Shown here: piece by piece, positions 35,326 to 44,170 of the stretch
Numbering within the stretch: position 1 is the stretch's first letter
Layout of the letters: each line of letters opens with the position of its first letter
Source of the DNA: Flavobacteriales bacterium
Lineage (GTDB): Bacteria; Bacteroidota; Bacteroidia; Flavobacteriales_F; PHOS-HE28
DNA: 64,000 bases
Direction of reading: 5' to 3'
NCBI GenBank assembly: GCA_020635725.1
Contig: JACJZF010000011.1
Coordinates: 62,001 to 126,000 of the forward strand
Translations under genes and position numbers: made by a program
The notes under the pieces: generated by a model
Seen by the model: only the letters and a program-made list of their open reading frames with translations
The model's database searches: none
What the model was told of the DNA's origin: nothing

Positions 35326-36029
35326 TGCGCGCGCGCCTGCTGATCGGCGTATCGTGTGTGCTCGCCGCGTGCGCTGCGCCAGAAACGAATGACGCGCGCA
35401 CGGAGACATGGGATGAACCGCACAACTTCCCAGCGGTCGATGACAACATCGCGCATGACACCCTGCTCATCCAGACCACCTTCGATCTGGGAGACGGCAG
35501 CTACGTGATGGTGGCCGGGAACGTGACCGACACCTTCGAGGGCCTGCGGCTGTACCGCTACAAGCTCGTCAACGACTCCCTTCCGGAGATGATCGCCGTG
35601 TCCTCACCGGCGTATGACAGCTGGACGATGCTGCCGACCTTCTTCCCGGTTGACAGCCTCACGCCCACCGGTTCCATGTGGGTGCTCGCCAACTTCGGGG
35701 AGAAGGAGAGCTGGGGGCAGAAGCTCATGCTGCTCGACGGCGCGTTCCATGACTTGGGCTTCATGGATGTGGCGCTGCCCGAGCGGATCCTGGAGGACGA
35801 CACGTTGCGCTTGAAGCTTCGGAACATCGGCCCCTTCATGCGGTGCAGCACGCGAGGTGAAACAACCACCTGGCGCTTCCACTGCGACAGCGTATATGTG
35901 TACGATGATCAGGCGGGGTACTACGATCAGATCCTGGCCGCATCGCGGCTGCACTTCACCTACAGTCAGGCAGAAGGGCTCTCGCTCTGGCTCGATGGCG
36001 TGAAACGGCCTGTGAAGGCGCCCGCTTGA
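35325..36029 (+). CDS. hypothetical lipoprotein
   Basis: 234 residues. MRARLLIGVSCVLAAC is a lipoprotein signal with Cys16 followed by an acidic/Thr-rich linker. The remainder is beta-rich (LIQTTFDLGDGSYVMVAGNVTD, LWLDGVKRP) and I do not recognise a family. Its ATG overlaps the TGA of the upstream giant gene by 1 nt (TGATG), suggesting translational coupling, and it may be functionally linked to that surface protein. Confidence 0.7.
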   Translation: MRARLLIGVSCVLAACAAPETNDARTETWDEPHNFPAVDDNIAHDTLLIQTTFDLGDGSYVMVAGNVTDTFEGLRLYRYKLVNDSLPEMIAVSSPAYDSWTMLPTFFPVDSLTPTGSMWVLANFGEKESWGQKLMLLDGAFHDLGFMDVALPERILEDDTLRLKLRNIGPFMRCSTRGETTTWRFHCDSVYVYDDQAGYYDQILAASRLHFTYSQAEGLSLWLDGVKRPVKAPA

Positions 36030-36036
36030 TCCTGGC

Positions 36037-36044
36037 TACTTTCA
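36037..36044 (+). promoter_or_regulatory. possible -7 element of the GH16 gene
   Basis: TACTTTCA ends 4 nt before the ATG. Confidence 0.3.
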
Positions 36045-36048
36045 CGGC

Positions 36049-37251
36049 ATGCATCCACACCTCCTTCTGAGGACCACCTTGATCGTGCTCTTCGCTGGCT
36101 CCCAACTGGGCGGAGCCGGTCAGAGCAAACGAGACAAACTCGTTGGACCGGTGGAGCGCGCCCCGGGATCCGACTGCGACACATCCGAATGGAAGCTCGT
36201 CTTCCATGACGAGTTCGACGGCCAGGCTCTGGACAGGAGCAAGTGGATCACCTACTTCCCCTTCTCGGCTGACGGATCAGAGAACTGCACGGCCTGCCGA
36301 TACATGGGGGGCACGAATTCCATCTTCATGGAAGACCAGGTGAGCGTTGCCGATGGGCTGCTCCGTCTTGGTGTGGAGGCCAAGGAGACCACCTGGCTCG
36401 AGGTCACCAAGCAGCACCGCTCGGGCACCATCCGCTCGATTGGCGATGCAGCGTTCACCTTCGGCCGATTCGAGATTCGATGCCAGCTGCCCGAAGGTGA
36501 TGGCCTCTGGCCCGCCTTCTGGATGTTCGGGGGCGAGACCGAGATCGATGTGTTCGAAGTGTGCGGCGAGAAATCGCGGTGGTTGAAGGGATCGCTGCAT
36601 CAGTGGGGCAAGACCAGGTTCTCGAACACCGGCAAGCACAAGGGCGAGGACGCTGCGGCCGGCTTCCATGTCTACGCCGTGGAATGGGAGCCGGAGGAAG
36701 TCCGTTGGTATGTCGATGGGCAGCTCTTTCATGCGCGAAGCCGTTACGTCGATGACCGCGGCCGGCCGCTTCAGGCCTGCGGGCTCAGCCCGGGCGAGTA
36801 CCACCGCGCACCCTACTTCCCGCGATCGGAGGATAAGGTGAGCGTGATAGCCGGGAATGGCGTAAGCGAGCCGAAAGGCTATTGCCGGGGCCCCAGCACG
36901 CCCAACCCTTGGTCAGGAAACAGTTCCATGCGCGTGGACTGGATACGTGTGTATCAGCGCGAGCCGCAGCCAGGGCTAATCGATCTGTGCGCGCATGCGC
37001 GCACCATAAGCACCGTGCCCGGCCGCGACAGCCAAGGGCGGCCGCAAGCCGAGGTCCTTATCGACGGACCGCACGGGACCCTCGCTTGGCAGATCGGGGA
37101 GGGCCTGCTCATCACCGCGCGCCACGAGCATGGAATCACCGTCGCATCCAGTGGAAAGCAAGGATCGACGCGCGTGGTGGCATCCTGCGATGATGACCCT
37201 TGTACCCCGCGCTGCCTCTCGTTCGAGGCCGAGGTGGAATTACCGCGCTGA
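36049..37251 (+). CDS. GH16 family beta-glucanase
   Basis: 400 residues with a signal peptide (about 1-24). The GH16 catalytic motif is ETEIDVFE, with nucleophile Glu165 and acid/base Glu170 around Asp167. Upstream WKLVFHDEFDG and FGRFEIRCQLPEGDGLWPAFWMFGG are typical of laminarinase/beta-1,3-glucanase-type GH16 enzymes. After the catalytic domain (to about residue 305, MRVDWIRVYQ) a small C-terminal region has paired cysteines (CDDDPCTPRC). No T9SS domain is visible, so secretion is probably by Sec only. Polysaccharide degradation (laminarin-like) is inferred. It is convergent with the lipoprotein after it. Confidence 0.9.
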   Translation: MHPHLLLRTTLIVLFAGSQLGGAGQSKRDKLVGPVERAPGSDCDTSEWKLVFHDEFDGQALDRSKWITYFPFSADGSENCTACRYMGGTNSIFMEDQVSVADGLLRLGVEAKETTWLEVTKQHRSGTIRSIGDAAFTFGRFEIRCQLPEGDGLWPAFWMFGGETEIDVFEVCGEKSRWLKGSLHQWGKTRFSNTGKHKGEDAAAGFHVYAVEWEPEEVRWYVDGQLFHARSRYVDDRGRPLQACGLSPGEYHRAPYFPRSEDKVSVIAGNGVSEPKGYCRGPSTPNPWSGNSSMRVDWIRVYQREPQPGLIDLCAHARTISTVPGRDSQGRPQAEVLIDGPHGTLAWQIGEGLLITARHEHGITVASSGKQGSTRVVASCDDDPCTPRCLSFEAEVELPR

Positions 37252-37253
37252 AC

Positions 37254-38147
37254 CTACTGCACCGTTGGTATCATTCCCCGGATGCCCATGTCCACGACCG
37301 TCTCGCCATCGATCGGCTCATACACATTGTCGCCATCCGTCTCTACCCATTCGAAGCTCTTGTTGGTGCTGAGTGAGACCTGGATCACCACGTCGGCGGT
37401 TTCATTGCCGGTGATCGTGAGCGCTGAGGGGAAGGCGCCGGTCACCACGCATGATCCAGCGGGTATCGGCGAGGTGCTGGCCAAGGGGTTCACCACCGTG
37501 GTGCCTGGAGCCTGACCGGTGGTCACCGGGGTTGGCAGCGGCGGATTGATCACCTCGAAGGCCCAGTATCCCTGCAACCGATCGTCGTTCACCACCACCG
37601 TGCTGTCATGCACCTGGTAGGAAGTGATGTAGGTGTTGAAGCCCAGGAAGGATGCCACGGTGCCCGAGTAGATCGTGCCCAGCGCCCCGAAGCGGATGTC
37701 GTAATTCTGATAGCTCAGCGAGACACGCAGCCATTGGTAGGTTCCCGGTGCCAGCTCGCTCAAAGGAATATTCAGGAACTCGGCTCCTTGGCTCACAACC
37801 AGGCAGAGATCGTGGTCGATCGCGTTCGCTCCGCCCAAGGTGGTCTCCGGTGCGTGGTACACAACATCGCCCTGCCCCAGCTGGGTCGTGGCCAGCGGAG
37901 CGAACTCCACGTAATGGGCGCTCATCTTGTTGAAGCGCGGGCTCTGTGCCCCATGGCCCGCAGGCACCGTTGAGGGCTGGCCGAGATTGTTCAGCCGCAC
38001 CTGCGTACTGTCGAACTTGAACTTCATGATCAAGCGGGGCCCCGCTGTTCCGCCTCCGCCGCCGTTCGAATCATCGTCATCCTCCTTCTTGCATGAACCA
38101 AGGGCGAGGATGGAAAGAGAGAGAAGGGCCAGCAGAGGAACGCGCAT
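37254..38147 (-). CDS. hypothetical lipoprotein
   Basis: 297 residues. MRVPLLALLSLSILALGSCKKEDDDDSNGGGGG is a lipoprotein signal (Cys19) with an acidic/Gly linker, as in the MbnP gene. The domain contains MSAHYVEFAPLATTQLGQGDVVYHAPET and repeated beta-strands; I do not recognise the family. The ATG at 38147 was chosen as the first codon of the signal; an upstream in-frame start adds 18 residues. Surface exposure is likely for Bacteroidota lipoproteins. Confidence 0.7.
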   Translation of the reverse strand: MRVPLLALLSLSILALGSCKKEDDDDSNGGGGGTAGPRLIMKFKFDSTQVRLNNLGQPSTVPAGHGAQSPRFNKMSAHYVEFAPLATTQLGQGDVVYHAPETTLGGANAIDHDLCLVVSQGAEFLNIPLSELAPGTYQWLRVSLSYQNYDIRFGALGTIYSGTVASFLGFNTYITSYQVHDSTVVVNDDRLQGYWAFEVINPPLPTPVTTGQAPGTTVVNPLASTSPIPAGSCVVTGAFPSALTITGNETADVVIQVSLSTNKSFEWVETDGDNVYEPIDGETVVDMGIRGMIPTVQ

Positions 38148-38215
38148 GGGATCGGGTTGAACCGCGAAGCTACAAGCGCCATGCCGGCTGTTGTGCTGCA
38201 TCGCCGAGCGGTTTA

Positions 38216-38229
38216 GTATGCGCGCATAC
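38216..38229. promoter_or_regulatory. MarR-type operator
   Basis: GTATGCGCGCATAC is a perfect 14-bp palindrome 10 nt before the -7 element of the marR gene. Its core TATGCGCGCATA recurs with one change at 49968-49979 upstream of the acyl-CoA dehydrogenase. Confidence 0.7.
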
Positions 38230-38239
38230 CTTTTCGGTT

Positions 38240-38247
38240 TACCTTGG
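38240..38247 (+). promoter_or_regulatory. -7 element of the MarR gene
   Basis: TACCTTGG lies 17 nt before the ATG. The operator covers the region where a -33 element would be, so binding should block the promoter. Confidence 0.4.
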
Positions 38248-38264
38248 CGGCGAAGCAGAACCGG

Positions 38265-38696
38265 ATGAAGCCAGAGGAGACGATTGAATTCCCCATCCGC
38301 CGCGTGTGGAGCCGCATCTCACGACTCTACAACACCGAGGCGGCCAAGTACGGCGGCAGCATGGCCATCGGCCAGATCCTGCTCAACATCGATGCGGAGG
38401 GCATCCCCAGCACCAAGCTCGGGCCGAGAATGGGCATGGAGGCCCGCAGTCTTGTACGCACTTTGCAGACCATGGAGGATGCCGGCCTGATCCGACGTGC
38501 CGCCGATGCGAGCGACGGCCGTGTGGTGCGGATCCACCTCACCGCGAAAGGCAAGCAGATGCGCGATGTGAGCCGCGATACTGTGGTGAAGTTCAACCAG
38601 GCCGTGCAATCACGCTTCACGGCTGCGCAACTCACCAACTTCCGGCAGGTGATGTCGGAACTCGACAGGATACTCGAACAGGAACAACTCTTCTAG
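38265..38696 (+). CDS. MarR family transcriptional regulator of fatty-acid oxidation (proposed)
   Basis: 143 residues with the MarR winged-helix fold: MAIGQILLNIDAEGIPSTKLGPRMGMEARSLVRTLQTMEDAGLIRR (recognition helix about residues 60-75), then the wing DASDGRVVRIHLTAKGKQ. A dimerisation helix ends the protein (LDRILEQEQLF). The family is often ligand-relieved repressors. It directly precedes beta-oxidation genes, has a perfect palindrome upstream and a similar palindrome upstream of the acyl-CoA dehydrogenase, so regulation of fatty-acid oxidation with acyl-CoA or fatty acid as ligand is inferred. The ATG at 38265 was preferred over an upstream TTG that falls within the -7 element. Confidence 0.88.
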   Translation: MKPEETIEFPIRRVWSRISRLYNTEAAKYGGSMAIGQILLNIDAEGIPSTKLGPRMGMEARSLVRTLQTMEDAGLIRRAADASDGRVVRIHLTAKGKQMRDVSRDTVVKFNQAVQSRFTAAQLTNFRQVMSELDRILEQEQLF

Positions 38697-38792
38697 TTCA
38701 CCACAGAGGCACAGAGGACACAGAGAAGAACAAGATGAACGCCTTTGCTCATCGATCGCATTCCTCCGTGCCCTCTGTGCCTCTGTGGTGAA
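38697..38792. repeat. inverted repeat element (MITE/REP-like)
   Basis: Left arm 38697-38725 and right arm 38764-38792 match over 29 nt with 2 differences (core CCACAGAGGCACAGAGG). The 38-bp centre is unrelated. It starts right after the marR stop codon. The CACAGAGGCACAGAGG type is a known dispersed repeat in bacteria; here it can form a long hairpin between marR and the downstream gene. Confidence 0.8.
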
Positions 38793-38806
38793 GCATTCAA
38801 ACACAC

Positions 38807-41167
38807 ATGAGCAAACGAAACATCCGCAAAGTCGCCGTGCTCGGTAGCGGCGTCATGGGCAGCCGCATCGCCTGTCACTTCGCGAACACGGGCACCGAAG
38901 TGCTGCTGCTCGACATTCCCGCCAAGGAAGGTCCGCGCAACAAGATCGTGGACGACGCCCTCGTCGCCGCGATCAAGAGCAGTCCGGCGCCGCTGTATGA
39001 TGCCCGCTTCGCGAAGCGCATCAGCACCGGCAACTTCGACGACGACCTGCCGAAGATCAAGGACTGCGACTGGATCATCGAGGTGGTGGTGGAGCGGCTC
39101 GACATCAAGCAGCAGGTGCTGGCCAACGTGGAGAAGCACCGCACGCCCGGCACGCTGATCACCACCAACACCAGCGGCATCCCCATCCACGCCATCAGCA
39201 CGGGCCGCAGCGACGACTTCCGCAAGCACTTCTGCGGCACGCACTTCTTCAACCCGCCGCGCTACCTGCCGCTGCTTGAGCTGATCCCCGGTCCGGACAC
39301 CGACCCCGCGGTGCTCGACTTCCTGGAGGACTACGGCCAGCGCATCCTCGGCAAGGTCACCGTGCGTTGCCAGGACACGCCGGCCTTCATCGCCAACCGC
39401 ATCGGCGTGTTCGGCATCATGGGTCTCTTCCACCTGGTGGAGGAGATGGGCCTCACCGTGGAGGAGGTGGACCGCCTCACCGGTCCGGTGCTGGGCCGCC
39501 CCAAGAGCGCCACCTTCCGCACGGCCGACGTGGTGGGCCTGGATACGCTGGTGAAAGTGGCGCAGGGCGTGAAGGACAACTGCCCCAACGACGAGCAGAA
39601 CGCCCTCTTCGCCATCCCCGGCTACCTGCAGCAGATGGTGACCCAGAACATGCTCGGCAGCAAGACCGGCAAGGGCTTCTTCTTCAAGGACCGGTCATCG
39701 CCCAAAGGCGACATCCTCGCGCTCGACCTGAAGACGCTGGAGTACCGTCCGCAGGTGAGGCCCAAGTTCGCCACACTGGATGCCGCGAAGAAGGAGGATG
39801 ACCTGCGCAAGCGCACCGCGCTGCTCTACAACGGCACCGACAAGGCCGGCGAGTTCTACCGCAAGAGCTTCCACGGGCTCTTCGCCTACGTGAGCCACCG
39901 CATTCCTGAAATAACGGACGCGCTGTACAAGATCGACGACGCCATGCGCGCGGGCTTCGGCTGGGAACTGGGGCCCTTTGAGGCGTGGGATGCGATCGGC
40001 GTGTCGCCGTCGCGAAACGCTATGGCGACCGCAGGAATGAATGTGGCCCCATGGATCGATGAAATGATCGCCGCGGGCCACGCGAGCTTCTACAAGACCG
40101 AAGGCGGCAAGCGGCTGTACTACGACATCACCAGCAAGAGCTACAAGCCGGTGCCGCGTGCGGAAGGCACGATCGTCCTGAGCGACCTGCCGGAGAGCAG
40201 CGTGGTGTGGAAGAACAGCGCCGCCACCGTGCGTCACCTGGGCGACGGCATCCTCAGCGTGAGCTGGAGCACCAAGATGAACACCATCGGTGCGGAGGTG
40301 ATCCAAGGCCTCAACAAGGCCATCGACCTCGCCGAGCAAGGGGCAAAGGGGCTGGTGGTCTACAACGACGGCGCCAACTTCAGCGCGGGCGCCAACGTGG
40401 GCATGATCTTCATGATGGCCGTGGAGCAGGAGTACGACGACCTGGAGATGGCCGTGCGCACCTTCCAGAACACCATGATGCGCATGCGCTACAGCAGCAT
40501 CCCCGTGGTGGCGGCCCCGCACCAGCTGTGCCTGGGCGGCGGCACCGAGCTCTGCCTGCACGCGGACAAGGTGGTGGCGCACGCCGAGACCTACATGGGC
40601 CTGGTGGAGTTCGGCGTGGGCGTGATCCCCGGCGGTGGCGGCACCAAGGAGTTCGCCCTGCGCCTCGCCGACGAGCTGAAGGAGGGCGACATCCGCATCA
40701 ACGCCATGCGCGAGCGCTTCCTCACCATCGGCCAGGCCAAGGTGGCCACCAGCGGGCACGAGGCCTTCGCGCTCGGCTACCTGCGCAAAGGCCAGGACGA
40801 AGTGATCGTGAGCCGCGCCCACCAGCTGGCCTACGCCAAGGCCTGCGCGCTGGAGCTGTGGAACAAGGGCTACACCAAGCCCGCGCCGCGCAAGGACATC
40901 AAGGTGCTCGGCCAGGAAGGATTGGGCATCGTGTATGTCGGAGCGAATAGCATGTTGAGTGGGAATTACATCAGTCAACATGATGCGCTGATCAGCGAGA
41001 AGCTCGGTTACGTGCTCTGTGGTGGAGACCTGAGTGAAGCCACCGAAGTGAGCGAGCAATACCTGCTGGACCTGGAGCGGAAGGCTTTTGTGGAGTTGTG
41101 TATGCAGCGGAAGACGCTGGAGCGGTTGCAGTCTATCATCACCAGCGGGAAAGTCTTGCGGAACTGA
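38807..41167 (+). CDS. 3-hydroxyacyl-CoA dehydrogenase/enoyl-CoA hydratase
   Basis: A bifunctional beta-oxidation enzyme that hydrates enoyl-CoA and oxidises 3-hydroxyacyl-CoA with NAD+. The 786-residue order is dehydrogenase first: VAVLGSGVMGSRIACHFANTG (residues 9-29), THFFNPPRYLPLLELI and CQDTPAFIANRIG. The hydratase part follows (about residues 470-690): NFSAGANVGMIF, CLGGGTELCLHAD and MGLVEFGVGVIPGGGGTKEFALR with the catalytic-type glutamate loop. The order is like FadN, not FadB. It is probably expressed with the MarR regulator and the downstream thiolase. In this window accessory genes separate it from thiolase and acyl-CoA dehydrogenase. Confidence 0.95.
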   Translation: MSKRNIRKVAVLGSGVMGSRIACHFANTGTEVLLLDIPAKEGPRNKIVDDALVAAIKSSPAPLYDARFAKRISTGNFDDDLPKIKDCDWIIEVVVERLDIKQQVLANVEKHRTPGTLITTNTSGIPIHAISTGRSDDFRKHFCGTHFFNPPRYLPLLELIPGPDTDPAVLDFLEDYGQRILGKVTVRCQDTPAFIANRIGVFGIMGLFHLVEEMGLTVEEVDRLTGPVLGRPKSATFRTADVVGLDTLVKVAQGVKDNCPNDEQNALFAIPGYLQQMVTQNMLGSKTGKGFFFKDRSSPKGDILALDLKTLEYRPQVRPKFATLDAAKKEDDLRKRTALLYNGTDKAGEFYRKSFHGLFAYVSHRIPEITDALYKIDDAMRAGFGWELGPFEAWDAIGVSPSRNAMATAGMNVAPWIDEMIAAGHASFYKTEGGKRLYYDITSKSYKPVPRAEGTIVLSDLPESSVVWKNSAATVRHLGDGILSVSWSTKMNTIGAEVIQGLNKAIDLAEQGAKGLVVYNDGANFSAGANVGMIFMMAVEQEYDDLEMAVRTFQNTMMRMRYSSIPVVAAPHQLCLGGGTELCLHADKVVAHAETYMGLVEFGVGVIPGGGGTKEFALRLADELKEGDIRINAMRERFLTIGQAKVATSGHEAFALGYLRKGQDEVIVSRAHQLAYAKACALELWNKGYTKPAPRKDIKVLGQEGLGIVYVGANSMLSGNYISQHDALISEKLGYVLCGGDLSEATEVSEQYLLDLERKAFVELCMQRKTLERLQSIITSGKVLRN

Positions 41168-41186
41168 TGAACGCGACAACAGAGCC

Positions 41187-43034
41187 ATGAGCATCACCAT
41201 CGACGATATCCTGAAGGCCGCCAGCATTGGCGAGGGTGACGATTGGGAGTTCAAGAGCGCCAAGGGTGGAGTGCCTGGCAGCCTCTGGAGTACCTACAGC
41301 GGCATGGCTAACACTGAGGGCGGTACAATCGTGTTGGGGATCAGCGAATCGGATGGTGTGGTGAGAACCGATGGCTTGCCATTGGCACATGCGCAGCATT
41401 TGCAAAAGGACCTGTGGGACCTACTGCACAACAAGAACAAGGTGAGCACCAACCTGCTCATGCCAGACGACATTCAAGTAGTCGTGCATGGTGCGTCGGC
41501 ATTCGTGGCGATGCGTGTACCGCGTGCCACACGAACGCAGCGACCGATCTATACGGGCAATACGCCGCTTGGGAACACATGGCGGCGCTATCACGAAGGC
41601 GACTACAAATGCAGCGATGCGGAAGTGCGCCGCATGCTGGCAGATGCGGAGGACATCCGGCCGGACCAACGGATCCTGGAAGGCTTCACGTTGGAAGATC
41701 TCGATACGGCTTCGCTTGATCAATACCGGCAAAGGTTCCGTGCGGCGCGACCGGATCATCCATGGCTTTCGTTGCCTGCACAGGAATTCCTGGAACAGTT
41801 GGGCGGGTGGCGACGCGATCGTGAAAACCAGCAAGAAGGCATCACCCTAGCGGGGATGCTCATGTTCGGCAAGGACAACGCGATCCGGGAACCGGGAGCG
41901 GCCCCGAACTACTTTGTGGACTACCGGGAGAAGTTGGATCCCGACACGCGGTGGACCGATCGGATCATCCCGGACGGTAACTGGCAGGCCAACCTGTTCC
42001 AGTTCTACCATCGCGTTTGGCCAAGGCTCGCTGCTGGACTACCAACACCGTTCAAGCTGGAAGGCAATGTGCGGCGGGATGAAACACCAGCGCACGAGGC
42101 ACTACGTGAGGCATTCGTGAACGCACTCATCCATGCTGACTACATGGGCGAGGGTGGTGTAGTGATCGAACGCTATCCCGATCGGTTCGAATTCAACAAC
42201 CCCGGTATCCTGCTCGTTTCACTCGCACAATTCCGAAAGGGCGGCGTAAGCGAAGGACGTAACAAGCAATTGCAGAAGATGTTCCTGATGCTCGGTTATG
42301 GCGAGCAAGCTGGATCTGGCGTAGAGCGCATACGAGCAGGATGGCGAGACAAGCACTGGCGGGTTCCATTCTTAGGTATCGGCACCAAGCCGGACAGAGT
42401 AATCCTTACGCTGCCCATGGTGAGCTTGATTCCGGCAGACACACTCGCCCATCTGAAGAAGTCTTTTGGCCGAGTGGTCGATACATTGAAGCCAGCCGAA
42501 CTCCAAGCTTTGGCGACTGCTCATCTCGAAGGTGGTGTTTCCAATGGTCGTTTACAGGAGCTTGTGCAAGACCACCGCTTTGACATCACCAAATCCTTTC
42601 AGCACCTGTGCGAACTGGGTCTGCTGGTTTCTGACAACAAGAGGCGCTGGACCACCTATCGTCTACCCACTGCCCCTCCAAGGGACAAGAGCTTGGCACA
42701 AACCGGCCAATCCGTGCCAAGCACAACGGAATTAGGCCCTGACAATCAAGGGAAAAGCTTGGCACGAAAAGCACCAGGTCGAGATGGTGCCAAGCCCGGA
42801 CAACCAAGCTCCAAAGTGGCTGGCGAGTGGAACCGGACCTACCAACTGCGGCAATCCATTCTCACAGAAACCAAGGGCCAGTATCGAACGGTACAGGACT
42901 TAGCCGCAACCCTAAAGGTGGGGGCGAACGGGCTTCGTCGCCTTGTCTACAAAATGGTCCAAGCTGGTGAACTGGCACCCCAATATCCAGACACGCGGCA
43001 TCCGGGCCAAGCATACATCGCAACAACCCAATGA
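41187..43034 (+). CDS. AlbA_2 (Schlafen-like) ATP-binding protein
   Basis: 615 residues, not part of beta-oxidation. Domain order: AlbA_2/Schlafen-type domain (DDWEFKSAKGG with STYSGMANTEGGTIVLGISE, about 16-55), a linker to about 270, a GHKL ATPase-like domain of the HATPase_c_4 class (EALREAFVNALIHADYMGEG, about 305-324; FEFNNPGIL; GRNKQLQKMFLMLGYGEQAGSG), then winged-helix regions. The C-terminal half contains a Lys/Gln/Ser-rich insert (about 500-550). Proteins with this layout occur as regulators and in defence islands. It begins 19 bp after the dehydrogenase and is followed after 22 bp by an HNH endonuclease, so the pair is probably co-transcribed. Confidence 0.82.
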   Translation: MSITIDDILKAASIGEGDDWEFKSAKGGVPGSLWSTYSGMANTEGGTIVLGISESDGVVRTDGLPLAHAQHLQKDLWDLLHNKNKVSTNLLMPDDIQVVVHGASAFVAMRVPRATRTQRPIYTGNTPLGNTWRRYHEGDYKCSDAEVRRMLADAEDIRPDQRILEGFTLEDLDTASLDQYRQRFRAARPDHPWLSLPAQEFLEQLGGWRRDRENQQEGITLAGMLMFGKDNAIREPGAAPNYFVDYREKLDPDTRWTDRIIPDGNWQANLFQFYHRVWPRLAAGLPTPFKLEGNVRRDETPAHEALREAFVNALIHADYMGEGGVVIERYPDRFEFNNPGILLVSLAQFRKGGVSEGRNKQLQKMFLMLGYGEQAGSGVERIRAGWRDKHWRVPFLGIGTKPDRVILTLPMVSLIPADTLAHLKKSFGRVVDTLKPAELQALATAHLEGGVSNGRLQELVQDHRFDITKSFQHLCELGLLVSDNKRRWTTYRLPTAPPRDKSLAQTGQSVPSTTELGPDNQGKSLARKAPGRDGAKPGQPSSKVAGEWNRTYQLRQSILTETKGQYRTVQDLAATLKVGANGLRRLVYKMVQAGELAPQYPDTRHPGQAYIATTQ

Positions 43035-43056
43035 GAACGATTCTCCAAGCGTTTCA

Positions 43057-43701
43057 ATGACCAAGGCGGAAGCCATACGACGCGTCCTTGAAGACAACCA
43101 CGGTGTCGCGACCTGGGAGATCATCTATAGCCAGATCTCGCGGTACTACCCAGATGCTCAGCGCTCACAAGAGTGGAAGGCGGGCATCAGAGGAGTACTC
43201 TATCGTGAGATCCGAAATGGCCGTTCGTTCAAGATGCTTGACACTGGCGTGGTGAGTTTGTTCGACTATGACGAGAGGAACCAAGTCCTTGATGAGGACA
43301 AGCCATCCGTCACGACAAAGGACATTCTGCTGAGCATCCGAATTGGTCAGGAACGGTTCCGCAAGAAGCTGCTGCTGTCCCTTTCCTCTTGCCCGATCAC
43401 CGGAGTTGATGATGCTCGTTTGTTGAACGCCAGTCACATCAAACCATGGGCAGTATGCGACAACGCTGAACGGCTGGATGTTCGCAATGGCTTCATCCTA
43501 AGCCCCACAGTTGACCAACTCTTCGACAAAGGACTGATCACGTTCGAAGACAACAAACGAATGCTGATCGCGAAGTCCCTTTCCAAGAAGAACATTGAGC
43601 GCCTTGGCCTAGAACATGGTCGTTCGTACCCGCGACTTCCTGTGCAAAGCAGAGAGATGTTCCTTCAGTTCCATCGCGACTACATCTTCGACAAGAAGTG
43701 A
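43057..43701 (+). CDS. HNH endonuclease with N-terminal winged-helix domain
   Basis: 214 residues. The N-terminal part (about 1-75) is a HARE-HTH/winged-helix-like unit (AIRRVLEDNHGVATWEIIYSQISRYYP, then FKMLDTGVVSLFDYDE). The C-terminal HNH_2-type domain has CPITGVDDARLLNASHIKPWAVCDNAERLDVRNGFILSPTVDQLFDKGLITF (about 110-165), with the metal/catalytic H in ASHIKPW, an Asn in RNG and D residues in DQLFDKG. Similar proteins are restriction-type nucleases. The ATG follows the stop of the AlbA_2 gene by 22 bp. It is likely a defence or restriction nuclease; no cognate methyltransferase is seen. Confidence 0.82.
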   Translation: MTKAEAIRRVLEDNHGVATWEIIYSQISRYYPDAQRSQEWKAGIRGVLYREIRNGRSFKMLDTGVVSLFDYDERNQVLDEDKPSVTTKDILLSIRIGQERFRKKLLLSLSSCPITGVDDARLLNASHIKPWAVCDNAERLDVRNGFILSPTVDQLFDKGLITFEDNKRMLIAKSLSKKNIERLGLEHGRSYPRLPVQSREMFLQFHRDYIFDKK

Positions 43702-44170
43702 TGAGCATGACCACTCAAATACGCGAAGTGCTTCAACGTAGTGGTTCACTTGCTGATGCAACGCACCCAGACAATTTCGTAGTCGTTGACATCGCCTTCT
43801 TCCCTGCGGAACTGTCCACAATACCTCAACATAGCCGCAGCCGCTTTATCCCGCGTTGTGCTCTTCACGGTTCTAGTCTCGTTCTCATCATCACCCGCAC
43901 GCTGAGGAGAGCGAGCTGTGACACGCCAGCGCTTCCGTGGTCTCGTATCAACTGCCATGGCTATCAGATTTGCGGAAAAGATAGACTCACAGCAACAACC
44001 TCAGTCCAAAGCAGTACCGCATTTCGCGTGAGCGATCGAAGCGGCACCCCACAGGCCGGTAATCCGGCCGAGGAGTACAGCGGAGAGCGCGACCCCGAGG
44101 CTCTGGGAGGGGGCACGCCCAACACACAACAAGCAACAGTCAGTCCGGCATAGGACATAAGACAACAACC
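43702..44170 (+). other. gene-poor stretch before the thiolase
   Basis: This 469-bp stretch holds a weak reading frame from 43704 (MSMTTQIREVLQRSGSLADA) with unusual composition, running into the repeat copy at 44018-44122. No recognised family, no conserved protein signal and no clear terminator or promoter was found, so I treat it as non-coding or decayed. Confidence 0.4.
44018..44122 (+). repeat. dispersed repeat copy A
   Basis: Begins CGCATTTCGCGTGA and includes GCGGCACCCC, GAGGAGTACAGCGGA and GGGGGCACGCCCA. A diverged copy on the opposite strand lies at 45394-45501 and a partial third at 49816-49863. Internal complementarity (GGCCGGTAATCCGGCC) gives hairpin potential. Confidence 0.75.

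Noticed and set aside
39695..41263. 522-residue minus-strand frame opposite the hydroxyacyl-CoA dehydrogenase
   Set aside because: Antisense of a conserved enzyme and no recognisable family.
43704..44153. reading frame after the HNH gene
   Set aside because: No family, and its end encodes the dispersed repeat, so translation of it is unlikely.
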